From Clostridium sp. CAG:221 (GTDB lineage: Bacteria; Bacillota; Clostridia; Clostridiales; Clostridiaceae), in assembly GCA_000435835.1 (NCBI GenBank), contig FR883357.1, positions 1 to 15,188 of the forward strand: a stretch of 15,188 bases of DNA, written 5' to 3'. Within the stretch, counting starts at the first letter, position 1; every line of letters starts with the position of its first letter. The notes under the pieces are model-generated. The model had not been told where the DNA came from. It did no database searches and saw only the letters and a list, made by a program, of their open reading frames with translations. Positions 13,354-15,188 of the stretch are shown here, one piece after another. The translations under genes were made by a program, and so were the position numbers.

Positions 13354-13381
13354 AGATAGGTTACAACCTATCTTTTTTTTT
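13354..13381 (+). terminator. Terminator directly after tRNA-Pro
   Basis: A stem AGATAGGTT/AACCTATCT (about 13354-13362 with 13365-13374) followed by nine T residues begins one base after the CCA. It stands between the only visible promoter and the HAD phosphatase gene. Confidence 0.88.
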
Positions 13382-13405
13382 GCATTTTTATAAAGGAGAT
13401 TTAAT

Positions 13406-14047
13406 ATGGATACAATAAAAGCTGCAATATTTGATTTAGATGGTACACTTGTAGATTCTATGTGGGTATGGGAAAAGATAGATATAGAATTCTTAGGAAA
13501 AAGAGGACATGCTGTTCCTGAAAATTTAAAGGATAGTATAACTCATTTAAGTTTTAAACAAGTAGCTGAATATTTTAAAACAACTTTTTCTATTGATGAT
13601 TCTGTGGAAGCTATAATGGATGAATGGCATGAGATGGCATATAATGAGTATTCTAATAATGTCTTTCTTAAGGAAGGTGCTAAGGAATATTTACATAATC
13701 TAAAAAAAGCTGGCATAAAAATAGCTTTAGCTACAAGTAATTCAAAACCGTTATTAGAAGCTACATTAAAAAGCAATGGAATTTATGAATTATTTGATTC
13801 TATTACAGTTACAGATGAAGTAAAGAAGGGTAAAGATAATCCAGACATATATCTACTAGCTGCTGAAAAGCTTAATGTTGATCCTGCAGACTGTATGGTA
13901 TACGAAGATATTATAGCAGCTGTAGGTGGAGCAAAACTAGCTGGTATGAATGTTACTGCTGTTTATGATAAAGCATCAGAAAAAGATTTAAATATATTAA
14001 AAGAAAAAGCTGACAAATACATATATAGCTATAAAGAACTATTATAA
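13406..14047 (+). CDS. HAD-family phosphatase, beta-phosphoglucomutase-like subgroup
   Basis: This 213-residue cytoplasmic enzyme is a HAD subfamily IA hydrolase, probably removing phosphate from a small sugar phosphate or nucleotide; the exact substrate cannot be read from the sequence. Motif I is DLDGTLVDS with nucleophile Asp10 and acid/base Asp12, followed by a helical cap (about 18-90); motif II is LATSNS (Thr110/Ser111); motif III is the Lys in KGKDNPDIY (Lys143); motif IV is YEDIIAAVGGAKLAGM (Glu167, Asp168). All catalytic residues are present. AAGGAG (13393-13398) precedes the ATG. There is no space for a separate promoter after the tRNA terminator, so it probably depends on read-through from the tRNA-Pro promoter. 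Confidence 0.93.
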   Translation: MDTIKAAIFDLDGTLVDSMWVWEKIDIEFLGKRGHAVPENLKDSITHLSFKQVAEYFKTTFSIDDSVEAIMDEWHEMAYNEYSNNVFLKEGAKEYLHNLKKAGIKIALATSNSKPLLEATLKSNGIYELFDSITVTDEVKKGKDNPDIYLLAAEKLNVDPADCMVYEDIIAAVGGAKLAGMNVTAVYDKASEKDLNILKEKADKYIYSYKELL

Positions 14048-14077
14048 AAAAGAGTGCCTTGAAAGGCACTCTTTTTT
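14046..14077. terminator. Bidirectional terminator after the HAD gene
   Basis: A 15-bp palindrome with core GAGTGCCTT/AAGGCACTC (14046-14060 with 14063-14077), flanked by A-run and T-run, can stop the HAD transcript and also the ppiC transcript arriving from the other side through the repeat element. Confidence 0.92.
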
Positions 14078-14213
14078 AATGATGAATTATGAATTACGAA
14101 TTATGAATTAAGGATGAAATTCTTACAGAATTTCTGAAAATTATATTTTTACTAAATTCCGTTGAGGAATTTATTCCACAATTCATCATTCATCACTCAT
14201 CATTCATCATTAA
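14076..14213. repeat. MITE-like palindromic element with heptamer repeats
   Basis: A 138-base non-coding unit with 12-bp perfect terminal inverted repeats TTAATGATGAAT (14076-14087 and 14202-14213). The left end continues as degenerate heptamers of the TATGAAT type and the right end as ATTCATC/ACTCATC heptamers. Inside are two hairpins: GAAATTCT-N3-AGAATTTC (14116-14134) and AAATTCC-N5-GGAATTT (14154-14172). Such ATTCATA/ATTCATC-type units between genes are common in clostridial genomes as far as I recall. No coding capacity and no clear target duplication. Confidence 0.7.
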
Positions 14214-14235
14214 GTAAGTTCATAATTAACATTAA

Positions 14236-14982
14236 CTAAGCTCTTTTAACTTCGTATTTAGCTTCTAATTCTTTCATTAATTGAGCATATTTGTTTTGTT
14301 GAGCTTGTTGCATTAAGTTTCCTATTATTTGTTCTTTAACATCTTCAAATTTAGCTACTGAAGCTTCATTCTTAGCTTCTGTTTTTATTAAGTGATATCC
14401 GAATTGAGTCTTAACTGGTTCACTTACAGTGTTTAATTCTAAAGCAAATGCTGCATCTTCAAATTCTGGAACCATCATTCCTCTACCGAATTCTCCAAGA
14501 TCTCCACCTTGTTGTCCTGATGGGCAAGTTGAGAATTGTCCAGCAGCTTCTTCAAATGACATTTCCCCATTTGAAATCTTTTCTTTTATTTCTTTTGCTT
14601 TTTCTTCTGAATCTACTAATATGTGTTTTGAAGAAACTGTTTCTGGTGTTTTGAATTCTTCTGCATGTTCATTATAGAAAGTTTCAGCATCAGCATCTGT
14701 TACAGTAACATCTGATAATACTTTATTGATTGTCATTTGAGTTAATAAATCTCTTTCCATTTGTTCCAATGCTGATTTATATTCTTCAGTCTTATCTAAT
14801 TCCATTTCAGTTCCTAATTTATTCATTAATTCAAAAGAAACTAATTGCTCTAATAATTGTTTTCTACCCATTTCTGAATCAAAATATGCTCTTTTATCTT
14901 GAGGATATCTTGATATTATTGCTTCTAAATCTCTTTCTGTGATTTCTCTTCCTGCTATAGTTACTAAAACTTTATTATCCAT
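14236..14982 (-). CDS. Cytoplasmic parvulin-type peptidyl-prolyl isomerase
   Basis: This 248-residue protein catalyses cis-trans isomerisation of proline bonds. The start is the ATG at 14982, seven bases after AAGGAG (14990-14995); an in-frame TTG at 15000 overlaps that site. A SurA/PrsA-like helical N-terminal part (about 1-110, starting VTIAGREITERDLEAIISRYP) is followed by a PpiC rotamase domain (about 115-205): SSKHILVDSEEKAKEI, FSTCPSGQQGGDLGEFGRGMMVPEFEDAAF (by position) and TQFGYHLIK. A charged helix closes it. There is no signal peptide or lipobox, so unlike PrsA it should act in the cytoplasm as a chaperone-isomerase. Extended -10 promoter at 15024-15032. Its transcript probably ends at the bidirectional terminator at 14046-14077. 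Confidence 0.93.
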   Translation of the reverse strand: MDNKVLVTIAGREITERDLEAIISRYPQDKRAYFDSEMGRKQLLEQLVSFELMNKLGTEMELDKTEEYKSALEQMERDLLTQMTINKVLSDVTVTDADAETFYNEHAEEFKTPETVSSKHILVDSEEKAKEIKEKISNGEMSFEEAAGQFSTCPSGQQGGDLGEFGRGMMVPEFEDAAFALELNTVSEPVKTQFGYHLIKTEAKNEASVAKFEDVKEQIIGNLMQQAQQNKYAQLMKELEAKYEVKRA

Positions 14983-15023
14983 TCTTTTTCTCCTTTTCAA
15001 CCTAATATGGTATAGTTTTCATT

Positions 15024-15032
15024 ATTATATCA
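15024..15032 (-). promoter_or_regulatory. Extended -10 promoter of the prolyl isomerase gene
   Basis: On the minus strand TGATATAAT is a consensus extended -10 element (TGnTATAAT), 42 bases before the ATG. No clear -35 is seen, which extended -10 promoters tolerate. Confidence 0.55.
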
Positions 15033-15128
15033 TACTTTTTTTCTTTTTTTGATAAAAAATGTATTTTATCTTATTTTTTCTATGAATTTATTGTTAACAT
15101 AAAATAGTAATATATTACTATTTAATAT

Positions 15129-15159
15129 AAAAAAAGCACTAACATAAGTTAGTGCTTTT
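15129..15159 (-). terminator. Terminator after the downstream-edge tRNA
   Basis: A 12-bp perfect stem AAAAGCACTAAC/GTTAGTGCTTTT (15132-15143 with 15148-15159), loop ATAA, followed on the minus strand by seven T residues. It separates the tRNA transcript from the prolyl isomerase gene. Confidence 0.92.
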
Positions 15160-15162
15160 ACC

Positions 15163-15188
15163 TGGTGGCTCGACCAGGAATCGAACCA
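15163..15188 (-). tRNA. 3' end of a tRNA cut by the window edge
   Basis: The minus strand reads GGTTCGATTCC (T loop and inner T stem), then TGG, TCGAGCC (acceptor 3' strand), A and CCA ending at 15163. The 5' part and anticodon lie beyond the window, so the amino acid cannot be given; an acceptor starting GGCTCGA is expected. Followed directly by a terminator. Confidence 0.88.

Noticed and set aside
13233..13418. A 61-codon plus-strand frame across the tRNA-Pro gene
   Set aside because: It is the translation of the tRNA and its promoter; no ribosome binding site, and the tRNA is complete.

Overview
The window is strongly AT-rich with tightly packed genes, strong purine-rich ribosome binding sites and many simple stem-plus-T-tract terminators. 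Together with the gene content (AbrB-type transition regulator with a downstream Spo0A-box-like site, GerS/LolA-like protein next to mazEF, DUF1836, CwlO/PcsB-like NlpC/P60 hydrolase) this points to the chromosome of a low-GC, spore-forming Firmicute, most likely Clostridium sensu stricto. Species cannot be told from the sequence alone. I see no phage, insertion sequence with a transposase, CRISPR array or large foreign island.

Layout. Positions 116-8855 are all on the minus strand, so the reading order is from high to low coordinates: a DUF1836 protein (8268-8855), a terminator, a nuclease-helicase fusion of the DinG/Rad3 type (5850-8141), a YihY/BrkB membrane protein (4930-5784), a terminator, a short SSB (4436-4798), a long hairpin, a DUF6514-like protein (3753-4100), acpS (3357-3725), the bifunctional NAD(P)HX repair enzyme nnr (1864-3354), a membrane-anchored LolA/GerS-like protein (1186-1794), a 441-base gap, and the mazE-mazF toxin-antitoxin pair (116-744). 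The acpS-nnr-gerS-like-mazEF order matches what I remember of clostridial chromosomes, except that alanine racemase (alr), which usually sits between the gerS-like gene and mazE, is absent and replaced by the gap.

Positions 8856-9376 are a long divergent control region between the DUF1836 gene and abrB (9377-9625, plus strand). It carries two candidate abrB promoters, a perfect TGTCGAA box just downstream of the second, and an inverted repeat on the DUF1836 promoter. A shared bidirectional terminator separates abrB from the rRNA/tRNA methylation pair trmN6-rsmI (9667-11257, minus). Next come a secreted peptidoglycan hydrolase (11403-12662, minus) whose -10 element lies inside a 7-10-7 inverted repeat, and a small membrane protein (12842-13132, minus).

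From 13236 a consensus promoter drives tRNA-Pro(UGG), followed by its terminator and, with no room for another promoter, a HAD phosphatase gene (13406-14047, plus). A 138-base MITE-like element with heptamer repeats lies between that gene's terminator and a cytoplasmic parvulin prolyl isomerase (14236-14982, minus). The window ends inside another tRNA on the minus strand. Most content is ordinary housekeeping. The points of interest are regulatory (Spo0A box, promoter palindromes), evolutionary (missing alr, shortened MazE DNA-binding region, altered DADxxN motif in Nnr, tail-less SSB) and the nuclease-helicase fusion.
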